A DNA stretch of 64,000 bases, from the NCBI RefSeq assembly GCF_963583255.1, contig NC_084804.1, positions 27,841,061-27,905,060 on the forward strand. The letters are read 5' to 3'. The position numbers and the translations under genes are program-made. The notes under the pieces were generated by a model, which saw nothing but the letters and a program-made list of their open reading frames with translations, had not been told where the DNA came from and made no database searches. Below are positions 35,536 through 46,260 of the stretch, piece after piece. The stretch is from Pyrus communis (lineage: Eukaryota; Streptophyta; Magnoliopsida; Rosales; Rosaceae). Position 1 is the stretch's first letter; each line of letters begins with the position of its first letter.

Positions 35536-35899
35536 TTTCTTTCAAATTAGAACACTTAAAATTTCGAGAAAAGAAAAACTTTAAATCTTCTTCTGACGTG
35601 TTTTATAAAGTAGAAAAAAAAAACGTACAACTTTTGTCGGCATTCCGAATTAGTCAGTATGCACTCTTATCTTGTATCTTGTTTTCATAAGATATATGCT
35701 TTTAAGGAACAGCAGACCAATATTGGACAATATATATTACCATAACCCAGTAAGATTGAAGTCATTGAAGCCAAAATGCCACAAGCAATGGCAAACTTCT
35801 TTGTCTTGGCTTTCTTTGGTGGATCAAAGTCTGCAATACACGTGTTTTGGGCTTCGCCAGTGATGGTCTTATCGTCAGCTCTCCGTCAGTCATCTCCAT
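35113..35899 (-). pseudogene. Polyol/sorbitol transporter gene, 5' half (exons 1 and 2)
   Basis: Exon 1 (35,741-35,899) encodes ADFDPPKKAKTKKFAIACG and ASMTSILLGY and ends TATG|GTAATA. Exon 2 (35,113-35,459) follows ATGTACAG and reads IGVMSGASLFIKENLKISDV, DWIGRR and FVAGVGVGYALMIAPVY, ending FLTSFPE|GTTTGT. Joining completes the Asp of LGYD. This is the start of an H+-coupled polyol/monosaccharide transporter (major facilitator, sugar porter) with transmembrane helices 1-4. There is no exon 3 on this strand: intron 2 is cut at 34,601 and joined to other sequence. Exon 1 is 159 nt from the ATG where 3n+1 is needed, so a base is missing after codon 5 and the frame from the ATG stops early. A TATA box lies upstream at 36,066-36,074. 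Non-functional as it stands. Confidence 0.88.
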
Positions 35900-35955
35900 C
35901 TTTAATGATAGATGTGTTAAAGATGGAGATGACTGACCGGAGAGCTGACGATAAG
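35868..35955. repeat. Foldback palindrome over the PLT start codon
   Basis: Left arm 35,868-35,903 (36 nt) and right arm 35,919-35,955 (37 nt) are complementary apart from one unpaired base, with a 15 nt loop at 35,904-35,918. The left arm, read on the minus strand, is the genuine exon 1 start (ATG at 35,899). The right arm repeats the same first codons on the plus strand (ATG at 35,923) and keeps an extra C (GACCGG versus GACGG), giving the in-frame reading MEMTDRRADDK. An RNA crossing it would form a very stable hairpin at the start codon. Confidence 0.93.
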
Positions 35956-38722
35956 ATCAGTTATATATTAGACAGGAATAGAAACACCACTTATCATGGA
36001 GAGAAATAGAGAGATCACTTATCAAAGAGAGAAGTACATATTGCTTGAGCTACAAGTGGAGCTCTGTTTATATAGATTTTATCCTTTGGTCGAGGTATTG
36101 TTGCTTAGGAAAAGCAAACACCACTTTTCATTTGTGTAAAGACAACTCAAATGACATGAAGATGTCATCGTGACAGTGTATTTGTACCATGTAAGTCCAT
36201 CTTCATTTGTCAGCGGATACTGGATAGGATTAATGTGTTTTTGTTCAAGAACATAATAATATGGTCAGTTCCTAACCATCCAATCCGGTCCCGACATCTC
36301 TACTGTGTAAGAATCACGCTACTAACGGATTACATCGAATAAGAATCCACAAAGTAGCAAAATCGGTTGGATATGGTTCCCTAATTAAAGGCGTCTACAG
36401 AGTTCACTCACTACACGCCAAAACTAAGATGATAATTGCGTTAACTAAACTTAACTAACTAAACTAGTATGTGCGATTGGTTTCGTTTCAACTTCCAAAA
36501 GTCTTGAGTTGAACCAAATCATAGTGAAAAGTAACTTCAGTGATCGATGTGACCTCCGGCGTGCCGTATGAAATTGTGATCATTATCTAATAAGAATGGT
36601 TACCCTTTTCCTTAATTGCTTATAAGGAAATTGATCTCAAAACCAAATCGCTCACTAGAGAGATTAGTTTGGTTTAGTTGTGGTCTACTAGTTTGAGGTC
36701 CTAAACCGAATTAGTGATTTTATATAATAGTTTTATTGGTCGAATGGTAACATCATTAGAAAGAAGAAACTATTTAACCCAAGAAAAAAGGAACAGGCAA
36801 AGGTGGCCTAGTAAACAACCAGAAGAAAGAACGCAGTTTGCAATGGTTAATGGAGCCATGGCACACATCCCTGGTTAATATGAAACTCTCAAGCAACCTG
36901 AGTTGATTTTATTATAGATTGAGGTCCCAGTTGTAATGGACAACTACAGAAAAGAAAATGGCATTTTAGCTAAAATGGTTTCTGAGGTTTGCATAACACA
37001 TCACTTTGGTCCCTGAGATTGAAAATCAATAGAAATGGTCACTAAGATTATTCACCATCCATTATTTTGGTCATTTCGTTAAAAACTCCATTAAGTGTCC
37101 CGGAGCTATTGGCCGGAAGTTTGGGCAATTTTCAAAGCTTCGTAACTCAATCATTTCTTAACCAAATTCGACCCACAATGTATCAAAGTGAAGATAGGAA
37201 ATTGTAGAACAAGATTATACCTATTTGGATGCCCAAGGGTTGCCGGAGATGGCTGGAAAATAGCCTTAAAGGTGATTGGTCAGTGGGAAAACTGGAAAAC
37301 TCATTGGAAACTGGGTAAACTTTAAACATTCATAACTTCTTCAATACTCAACAAAATCGAGTAATTCAAAAGCAAAAATCATACTTCTTGACGCGACGAA
37401 GAGAATCATACCTTTCTCAATAGCTAATTCGCCGTGATTTGGCCGGAACGGCTCAAAATTGGCCAACTCAAGACCAAGACAGCCACTTTGAAGCCGTTTT
37501 CTAGTCTATTAACTTTAGTGTACAACTAAATGAAGTATCGTTGCTATTGGCTTTGGCAATATAAAAGCGTGCCCATTAGTACCAAAGGCCACCTTTTCTC
37601 CTTCATGTCTGAAGATCACTTTTTGTGAAGAAGAGCACTCTTGTTTTGCCCTCCTGTCTTTACGAGGTCATTTTTTTTGGTACAAACGATATTATTACAC
37701 TAAATTGTAAATTATAGGACAAAAAGGTTTAAACCCAAGACACATTGAGTTGAAGCGAAACAACATAGCCACCATGACAATTCACCCCACTTGTAAGCAT
37801 CTTTTAGATCAAAGAAATACAAATATTTTCCAATTATACGTACCACGCCCTTTTTTGATTTGGTGATCACTTTTTGTGAAGAGCACACTTGTTTTGCCCT
37901 CTTGGCTTTATGAGGTTTTTTTTTGTTAATACAAGCGATAGTACAACACTAAATTACAAATTATAGGATGGAAAGGTTTAACCCAAGACACATGTTGAAG
38001 AGAAATAACATAGCCACCATCACCTTTTAGATCAAAGAAATACAAATATTTCCAACTATACGTACCGTGCCCTTTTTTGGATTTGGTGATTGCTTTTTGT
38101 GAAAAGCACTCTTGTTTTGCCCTCTTAGCTTTATGAGGTTTCTTTTTAGTACAAACGATATTGCTACACTAAATTGCAATTTATAGGATGGAAATGTTTA
38201 AGCCCAAGACACATTAAGTTGAAGAGAAACAACATAACCACCATGAAAATTCACCCCACCTGTAAGCATCTTTTAGATCAAAGAAATACAAATATTTCCA
38301 ATTATACGTACCATGCCTTTTTTTTTATTTGGCGATCAGATCATGATATCCCTATAACTATGCTTTTGGGTAGGGTTAGGATCGGTAGGTTTAGTATTCC
38401 ATACTCTTTTGTAAGATCATAAAAGCAGAAACGAAATTGTTACTCTGCTACTACTATGATATTGTGGTACTTTCACCTAATATGACCATTTATATAGTAT
38501 AATTAATAGTGTAATGACAAATTTGTGGGCATTGGGTCATCGCTTTCTCACATGCCTATATAAATCTGGCATATGGCATAGGTAATTGGCTTGAGTCACG
38601 TGATTGACCTAAAGAACAAGTGTGTTGTGAGAGAAAATTTAAATGGGTAAGAGAAAAAATGCACTTGGAAGAAGACTCTAACAGCCTCTTATTCAAAACT
38701 TTCCAAATACATTGTCTCTCAT
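35955..38722 (-). repeat. Inverted repeat arm A, right (PLT promoter on minus strand)
   Basis: Mirror of 31,682-34,451. Read on the minus strand it leads into the foldback and PLT exon 1, so it is the natural upstream region of the gene: distal triplicated block, then a TATA box and pyrimidine-rich leader. Open frames within it are not conserved coding sequence. Confidence 0.93.
36066..36074 (-). promoter_or_regulatory. TATA box of PLT exon 1 promoter
   Basis: On the minus strand TATATAAAC, followed by AGAGCTCCACTTGTAGC and a CT-rich leader, about 167 bp before the ATG at 35,899. Expected transcription start is near 36,035-36,045. Confidence 0.6.
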
Positions 38723-39735
38723 CTTTGCTTTTATGAATATTGGTCTCTCGACGTGCGTGAGCGCAAGTCAAGAGACTTTTGTTTATTTGATTTTACCCTA
38801 ATTTAGTATCGAATTTTTGCTTGACTTGAAATTTCATTTTCATTTCATTTTTATCCCTTAAATATGAAGCAGTTGTGTGTTTAAATTTCTTTAATAGGAT
38901 AATTTTTGGTTATTTAACAGTAAAGCCTGATCAGATATGCATTATTGGAATGAAGTTCAGTGCAATATTGGCATATTTTTTGCAAAAAGAAGTCCAAATA
39001 ACATAATTTCATTCCCAACAGCGATCCATCTTCATTTTTTCTTTTTCGTTTCACAAATAAAAATTTTGAAAGTGTAAATTCTGCAATTGTGGCCTCAATG
39101 GGCTTTCTTATAATTTGGATATGCTATTTTAATGTTTTGATTGGTTTGGATTGCGTTGGTGAAAGGAAGTAGTGAGTACAGAGAAGAAGAAGAATAAAAA
39201 CAGTATAGATATGCATATTATTCTAGAAAAGTCTATTACATAAGTGGAAAAGAAAAACCATCATAAATCACACTACGCGATCCCCACTTCTCTACATAGT
39301 CCCCACAAATTTGAACTCCAACTTTTGATCAACACGACCAAATCAAAACTAGTTCAATGCCTACCTAAGCTTTCTTTGTAAAGGGAGGGTTGGAATCATT
39401 TCCATGAGGGTAGTATGTGTCAACCTCGAGTGCCACTTTTGCTGCAGTGGTTTAGTGCAGGAATACATATGTATGTGAAAGATGGCAAACCTAACCTAAC
39501 TTCACCCACTACCAATTGGCGAAAAGCATGAACCCACTATATCACAACTTTGGTAGGTGCCAAATTCCTAGACGCAGTTCATTATTAAGGCAAAGAACAT
39601 GTGCTTGCTTGCTGTCTAATCACATACCCATGATTTAAATAGATGGAGAATAAGGGTCATTCAAGTGATGCAAATTCCCATCACAAAAAGGGTCATTCAA
39701 AAAGTGCAACTTCCCATCACAAAAATAAGTAATGA
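38723..39735. other. Unique spacer between arm A and arm B
   Basis: Single-copy in this window. No PLT exon 1 is present upstream of the plus-strand exon 2, although I searched for its DFDPPKK and MTSILLGY codons. A ~41 bp motif (GGGTCATTCAA ... CCCATCACAAAAA) is tandemly repeated near 39,653-39,725. Otherwise AT-rich with nothing recognised. Confidence 0.6.
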
Positions 39736-40670
39736 TTCAAAAAGTGGTTTTCTACTTTGAAAGAAAGTTAACTTCATATGGAATGCATGTTTGTTCCACT
39801 TTCATGTACAGATATTGGTGTAATGAGTGGAGCGTCACTCTTCATTAAAGAAAACCTCAAAATCAGCGACGTGCAAGTCGAAATTCTTAACGGTACTTTG
39901 AACCTCTACTCCCTCATTGGCTCCGCCTTGGCTGGTCGAACCTCCGACTGGATTGGACGCCGGTACACCATAGTACTTGCCGGAACAATTTTCTTCATTG
40001 GAGCTATCCTCATGGGCCTTGCTCCCAATTATGCCTTCCTCATGTTCGGCCGATTCGTTGCCGGAGTTGGAGTTGGCTACGCTCTTATGATAGCTCCTGT
40101 CTACACCGCCGAGATCTCTCCAGCCTCATTTCGTGGCTTCCTCACATCTTTTCCTGAGGTTTGTCACGTTACCATGTTATGTTATCATATAATAAAGTCT
40201 AAGAAGCTTTTGTCAAAAAATCAGCGGAAACAATATATATAGTACCTTTCGTTTTAATAAAATTACATTCCAATCGTTAAAAGGTTTATTATCCAACGTT
40301 ATATATAATAATTGTGAACTTATTGAATGATTTATTACACTACCAACATTGTTTGTTACTCATAAATGCCTTGTCACAGTATAGATGTAAGTTATTATTA
40401 GTAAACGTCATGAAATTATTCGTTATCGTTATTCATTTTTGGGCTCTTTGCCTTCACTTTTAATTGTGTTGCAACATGAAATTAACATTACACGTCTGAA
40501 TTAGAAGAAATGTGAGATTAAACTATAATCATCAAGGTTAACACTCCAATGTTATATAATAATGTTCAGGTTATAGTAATAAAAAAAATAATGACAGCAT
40601 AGAAATATCACTCTTTGTATTAATTTGTGTAATATATTACAATATAGAGGGTTACATAAATCCCTATTTG
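39736..40670 (+). repeat. Inverted repeat arm B, right
   Basis: Mirror of 34,601-35,535. The left boundary falls in PLT intron 1 (76 bp before the exon 2 acceptor) and the right boundary in intron 2, so the arm is exon 2 with intron flanks. Confidence 0.95.
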
Positions 40671-40963
40671 TATAGGAATTTTACACTAAGCACAATTAGA
40701 AATTATATTCCTATAATACATACAATAATTATAGAGTTGATTCCGGATTAATTTCTCTTAATTTAACACATGGTTGTTACTGATTTTTAGAAAACTAGAT
40801 TTAGACCCTTAAATAAGATGAAGTTTGGAAAAATGTTTTGTACAAGATTAAAAATTAATTTTAGTCCCTAGACTATTTAATGCCAAGATATGCATTCAAT
40901 GTCTCTTTGATTATGAAAAATATTGTAAATTTTACCACTCATTTGAAATTCAAATAAATTAAA

Positions 40964-41193
40964 GCTCGTTTGGATGTGCTTTTAAAATAACTGAAAATGC
41001 TTTTGGTAAAAATATTTTTGGAAGCAATCCTTAGTAAAAATGTTAGTAAATTATTGAAAATCACTTAAAATGCTTCCTGGAAGAAGCACATAACTGGTGC
41101 TTCTTGGAGAAAGCACTTAAAGTGCTTCTGGAACCCAAAAACATTTTATTTAAAAGCATTTTCAGTCATTTTAAAAGGACATCCAATCAAGGC
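40964..41193. mobile_element. MITE in PLT intron 2
   Basis: Ends CTCGTTTGGATGTGCTTTT and AAAAGGACATCCAATCAAGG form imperfect inverted repeats extending about 36 bp into the element, with further pairing of AAGTGCTTCT and AGAAGCAC motifs inside. 230 bp, non-coding. Confidence 0.75.
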
Positions 41194-41439
41194 CCTTAGT
41201 TTTTTTTTTTTTTTTGGTCAAATAATAGATTGTGTTAGATTAGCTACTGACAAGATTTGAACCTATGCCGTCATACAAAAACTCAACACATTTCCACCAT
41301 TATGGTAAAGGGCCACTTGCAAACCTTAGTTTTTATTTGTTGACCTTTTCCATCACCAATTTATGGAAAATATCTTATATAAGAAAACATTTTGGTCGAG
41401 ACTTTTCGGTCCACTTATATTTTTGCATATTTTCTTATG

Positions 41440-41730
41440 TGCCACTAAGTCATTACAATATATTTAGGTACAAACATTTTAGTACACTAGTTCAGTATAA
41501 TATGTTTAGGTACGGACATTTCAGTACCCTAGTTTAGTATAATATATTTAGATACGAACATCTCGGTACACTAGTAATTAGTATAGTATGTTTAAGTACG
41601 GATTTTTCAGTACATTTATGTTTTTGCTTATTTTCTTATGTGCCACCAATTCATTATAATATATTTAAGTACCAACATTTCGGTACACTAGTTTAGTAAA
41701 ATATATTATAATACGAACGTTTAGGTACAC
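41440..41730. repeat. ~56 bp tandem repeats in PLT intron 2
   Basis: Motifs TATAATATATTTAGGTAC, GGACATTTCAGTAC and ACACTAGTTTAGTA recur about five times with some decay and one interruption (41,610-41,650). No function recognised. Confidence 0.75.
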
Positions 41731-43305
41731 TAATTACACGGAGGTAAACATTAAGACATTAAATAAGATATCTATTAAATATTCAAACAAAAATATAATA
41801 CGAATTTGAATTAAGTACACATTAAAGAACTAAAATCAATATGTAATCTAACACTAGGTTTTTATTAAGGATAATGTTAGGGAGACCAAAATTTAAACAA
41901 AATTTTCAAACTAAATGATGTTTCACCAATATGAAATAAGCACGTTAATCAACTCTTAAATAATAATCCATATCATTTGGTTTACAAAATTTGATTCCAA
42001 AATTTGGTCTCCATAGCATACCCTTTTATTAAAGTTTAATCTTAAAGAATTAAGGTTCAAAACCCCTTTGGTTTTTAAGTTGTGAACATCATACTACTGT
42101 TAAAAGGTAAAATTTATGTTTGCTGTGAGGTTGGACAGATAAAAAGGTTCAGACATAAAACATATCATTCGATTTTTTTCTTCGAAGATTTACTTCATAT
42201 TATGGATTTGATTTGTTTTAAAAATATGAAGGTGTTTGATATTGGCATATTACTGGGGTACGTATCCAACTATGCCTTCTCCAAGCTCCCCATTCACTTG
42301 AACTGGAGGGTCATGCTCGGCGTCGGCGCGTTTCCATCTGTTGTTCTTGCCATCGGTGTCTTAGCCATGCCCGAGTCGCCTCGTTGGCTCGTCATGCAAG
42401 GGCGACTTGGAGACGCCAAGCGAGTTCTACAAAAGACATCAGAATCCATAGAAGAGTGTCAGCTCAGACTAGATGACATCAAAGAAGCCGCAGGAATCCC
42501 CAAACAGTCTAACGACGACATTGTTCAGGTTTCTAAACGCAGCCATGGTGAAGGCGTGTGGAAAGAATTGCTCGTTCATCCCACACCAGCCGTTCGCCAT
42601 ATTTTAATCGCGGCTCTTGGTATCCACTTCTTTGAACAATCGTCAGGTATAGATTCTGTCGTTTTGTACAGCCCCAGGATCTTCGAAAAGGCAGGAATCA
42701 CCTCCTACGATCAGAAGCTACTCGCAACGGTGGCTGTTGGAGTTGTCAAGACCATTTGCATCTTAGTCGCCACGGTTTTCCTTGATAAATTTGGACGGCG
42801 TCCTTTGCTTTTGACTAGCGTGGCTGGAATGGTATTTTCACTTACCTGTCTCGGTGCAGGCCTTACAATCGTCAATCAACACGACGGAAAGATCACGTGG
42901 CCCATCGTGTTGTGCATCACCATGGTATTACTTAACGTTGCGTTTTTCTCCATCGGACTGGGGCCGATCACATGGGTCTACAGCTCCGAGATCTTCCCGT
43001 TGCAGCTGCGCGCGCAAGGGTGTAGTATGGGAGTGGCCGTAAATAGGGTGACGAGCGGGGTCATCTCCATGACCTTTATTTCATTGTATAAGGCCATCAC
43101 GATTGGGGGAGCCTTCTTTCTTTATGCGGGAATTGCTGCGGTTGGTTGGGTCTTCTTTTATACGTTGTACCCAGAAACACAGGGCCGAACTCTTGAAGAT
43201 ATGGAAGTCTTGTTTGGTAAATACCATAAGTGGAGAGAAGCCAATGCCATGCTTAAGAAGACTAAGCAAGTTGATGGTGAAGACAACAAGGGTCAAATCC
43301 ACTAG

Positions 43306-44022
43306 GTATAAAAGGGCAAATGCTCAATAATCAGTGTTTGATGCACTTGATGATGGTTTCCTGATTCGAATATCTTTCTTTCGAAACCTCTTTGCATATT
43401 TCAGTTTTATGTGTGTAATTGTTGCGAACATCTTCTTATCTTCTTTTTCAAGTTGGAATAACTTGTGCGGAAGGAAGAAATTAAGTTTGTTAGATATGTT
43501 TATACAAGTTTGATCTTCAGTTTGACACCTTACCATTGAAAATACCTTACGAACGCAAGGTTAAACAACCAATAATATGATACACGCATATGCATTATAC
43601 ACATATGCATAAATTTTGACTTGTTTATTTCTAACAAACATTTCTTCAGGACAAGATTAATATTTGCACATTTTCACTTTTAATATACAGCTGTAAAACA
43701 GTGAGACTACAATAGAATTGGTCTTTTGTCAAATATGATGTACTCTAGTAGTCATGAATAATTTAAGCAAGACAAGCCAAAAATGCTCTTCAAGGCATGC
43801 CTTGCACACCTTAATTGGTATCAAATACGGTGTTTATGAGTGTCGTAATACTGCGAAAACAATAATGGCACATGTGTGCCGTAATTTATATTTGGTATAG
43901 CGTTTGTTGAATGTCGTAACACAGTGAAGGCAATTATGACATACATAGTACATCGTAAAAGTAGACTATTAATTACAGCTAATTTTGCATGCTGTATTTT
44001 ATTTTTATTTTAGGAAAAATTA
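43306..44022. other. PLT 3'UTR and intergenic sequence
   Basis: AT-rich. The first few hundred bases are expected to hold the PLT 3'UTR. Around 43,840-43,965 a degenerate repeat with GTGTCGTAA/ATGTCGTAA motifs recurs about three times. Ends at the copia target site GTATC (44,023-44,027). Confidence 0.5.
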
Positions 44023-44027
44023 GTATC

Positions 44028-44268
44028 TATTGTAGCCTATTTTATCTGACAAAGGGAATAGGGCCGGCAGCAAGGGTAGAGAAATTGACAGAGAAGTGTT
44101 TGTAGAATTGTAGGGGAATATGTGTGTTATCCCTCCTACATAGTAGTAAAAGGAGAGAAGAAATTCCTTTATCCCCAAGGAATACAAGTTGTAATAGGAA
44201 ATGATAACTAAAATCAAATCTAATTTAGGATTTACACAATCACACTTAAACTAGGAAAGTTTACAACA
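44028..44268 (-). mobile_element. copia 3' LTR
   Basis: 241 bp, matches 53,466-53,721 apart from substitutions and a short deletion around the TATTTATAG stretch. The terminal base pattern is mutated at its left end (TATTGTAGCC instead of TGTTGTAACC). Confidence 0.88.
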
Positions 44269-44680
44269 CTCCCCTTTCAGTGTGTAAATATTCAAGGTAG
44301 ATTTGGCATCATGAAGAAGTTGAGGAAGTCGACTCGTCGACACTGATTCTAAGGAACAACGCTTATTCTCAATAAGATAGGAACTTGCATAAGTAAATGA
44401 GTCTCACTAAAAAAACCCTAAGGCTATGGCAAAAACCCGATGAGGGACAAAATCCATAGTCTAAGGAAAAATGTGTGACAAATGCAAAGTCAAAAGAACC
44501 TCTTTGGGACATCATCAGGGATATGACCAGCCCAAGATGGGTGCCTCGTTGCAACCTAGTTAGGTAGCAAAAACCCAGTGGGAAAAAGAGTACATTAAGA
44601 TCAAGCAAGTATCTTCAGGATACTCCCCCTGAGTTTGACATAATTCCAAAGAGAAATAGCAATGGTTCAACTCAGAAAGT

Positions 44681-46260
44681 TTACGCATACCAATTCCATG
44701 AACAAGCTTCTAAAATGTCATCTTTGGCAGTGATTTGGTGAAGAGGTCGGCCAGATTGTCTTGTGAACGGATTTTGCATGACTTCAATCTTCTGATGCTT
44801 TTGTTGTTGATGTGAAAAGAAGAACTTCGGCGCAATGTGCTTGGTGTTGTCTCCTTTAATATAACCTTTCTTGAGTTGTTCGATGCATGCTACGTTGTCT
44901 TCAAAGATCGTTGTCGGGACATCAACGGTGGGATGAAGATCGCAAAAGCTTCGAATATGGCCCACTACTGCTCACAACCAAAAGCATTCCCGAGTTGCTT
45001 CATGTAAGGCAAGAATTTTAGCATGGTTAGACGAAGTGGCAACTAAGCTCTTTTTAGTTGACCGCCAAGAGATTGCGGTGGCTCCAACGGTAAAGACATA
45101 ATCCATTTGAGAACGCGCCTTGTGTGGATCAGATAAGTATCATGCGTCGGCATAACCAACAAGGCAAGAATCAACTCGACAAGCAGGGGGTGCAGCATCA
45201 CTCGAAGATCCATGGGGATAGAACAAGCCCAAATCTATAGTACCCTTAAGGTAATGGAAGATGTCTTTCACGCCAGTCCAGTGTCTGCGTTTTGGTGCAT
45301 TACTGTATCTTGCCAAAAGATTAACATCGAATGAGATGTCGGGTCTAATGCATTGAGCTAAGTACAATAAAGTGCCTATCGCACTTAGATAAGGAACTTC
45401 AAGCTTCAAAATCTCTTCATCATCCTTATTTGGATGGAAGGGATCTTGTTTTACATTTAGTGATCGAAAGACCATATGAGTACTCGAAGGCTTCGTTGTA
45501 TCCTCATTAAAGCAATGCAACACCTTCTGGGTGTAGTTCGATTGATGTACTAGGATTCCATCCGAACAATGCTCTATTTCGAGATCGAGACAATAGCAAG
45601 TCTTACCTAGATCTTTCATCTCAAACTCTGACTTCAGGTTCGTGGTAGTTCTTGCGAGCTCTTCAGGAGTTCCGATAAGGTTCATGTCATCGACATATAC
45701 TGTAATAATTGCAAATCCAGAATGTGACTTCTTAATGAACACACAAGGGCATAGTTCGTTGTTCACATATCCCTGACTAGTCAAATACTCACTTAAACAG
45801 TTATACCACATTCTTCCGGTTTGCTTCAAATCGTAGAGTGAACTCCTTAGCTGAATTGAGAGCATGTTCCGAGCTTTGAAAATATTTGAACCAGTCAATG
45901 CAAGTCCTTCAGGAACTTTCATATAAATTTCAGTATCAAGATCCCCATAGAGATACGCAATTACTATGTCCATCAGCTGCATACTCAGTTTTTTGGAAAC
46001 TACAAAACCAATAAGGAAGCGAAAAGTAATCACATCCATAACGAGTGAATAAGTTTTGTCATAGTCAATCCTAGGGCGTTGTGAGAAGTCTTGTGCAACA
46101 AGATGAGCTTTGTAATGCACAATTTTGTTCTTCTCATTATGCTTCCGAACGAAAGCCCACTTGTAGCCAACTGGCTTCACATGTAGAGGAGTAGGAGCTA
46201 CAAGTCCAAACACCTTACATTTCGCAAGCGAATCAAGTTCGAGTTAGATTGCTTGTTTCT
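44681..46260 (-). pseudogene. copia reverse transcriptase and RNase H
   Basis: Reverse transcriptase (45,140-46,213) reads YKWAFVRKHNEKNKIVHYKA, then DVITFRFLIGF, YDLKQTGRMWYNCLSEYL and the catalytic VYVDDMNLIG (about 45,685-45,703), then FEMKDLGKTCYCLDLEI. RNase H (44,681-44,965 in a separate frame) has EDNVACIEQLKKGYIKGD and TKHIAPKFFF. The reverse transcriptase has no internal stop across 357 codons, but stops and shifts separate it from its neighbours. Confidence 0.87.

Larger units (their letters stand above)
39812..43305 (+). pseudogene. Polyol/sorbitol transporter gene, 3' part (exons 2 and 3)
   Basis: Exon 2 (39,812-40,158) follows TTCATGTACAG. Exon 3 (42,232-43,305) follows AATATGAAG, reads FDIGILLGYVSNYAF, and ends at TAG. 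Sugar-porter signatures are in place: DWIGRR after helix 2, PESPRWLVMQGRLGDA after helix 6, LDKFGRRPLL between helices 8 and 9, GPITWVYSSEIFP in helix 10, PETQGRTLEDME at the C-terminus. With exon 1 the gene would be about 526 residues, normal for this plasma-membrane proton/polyol symporter family that loads sorbitol in Rosaceae. In this arrangement exon 1 is missing, so helix 1 and the start codon are absent. Oddities: the helix 7 motif reads FEQSSGIDS where relatives have FQQASGIDA, and the exon 3 start lacks a residue relative to FINIGILLGY. The open frame upstream of 42,232 is intron sequence. Confidence 0.88.

Noticed and set aside
35776..36009. Plus-strand 77-codon ORF containing MEMTDRRADDK
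   Set aside because: Not a gene: it is antisense of PLT exon 1 followed by the inverted copy of the first PLT codons.
38723..39811. Hidden PLT exon 1 upstream of the plus-strand exon 2
   Set aside because: Searched by eye for DFDPPKK, ILASMTS and LLGY codons on the plus strand and found none.
42082..42231. N-terminal extension of the PLT exon 3 frame
   Set aside because: The stretch before 42,232 has no transporter similarity and ends with an acceptor-like TATGAAG; it is the end of intron 2.
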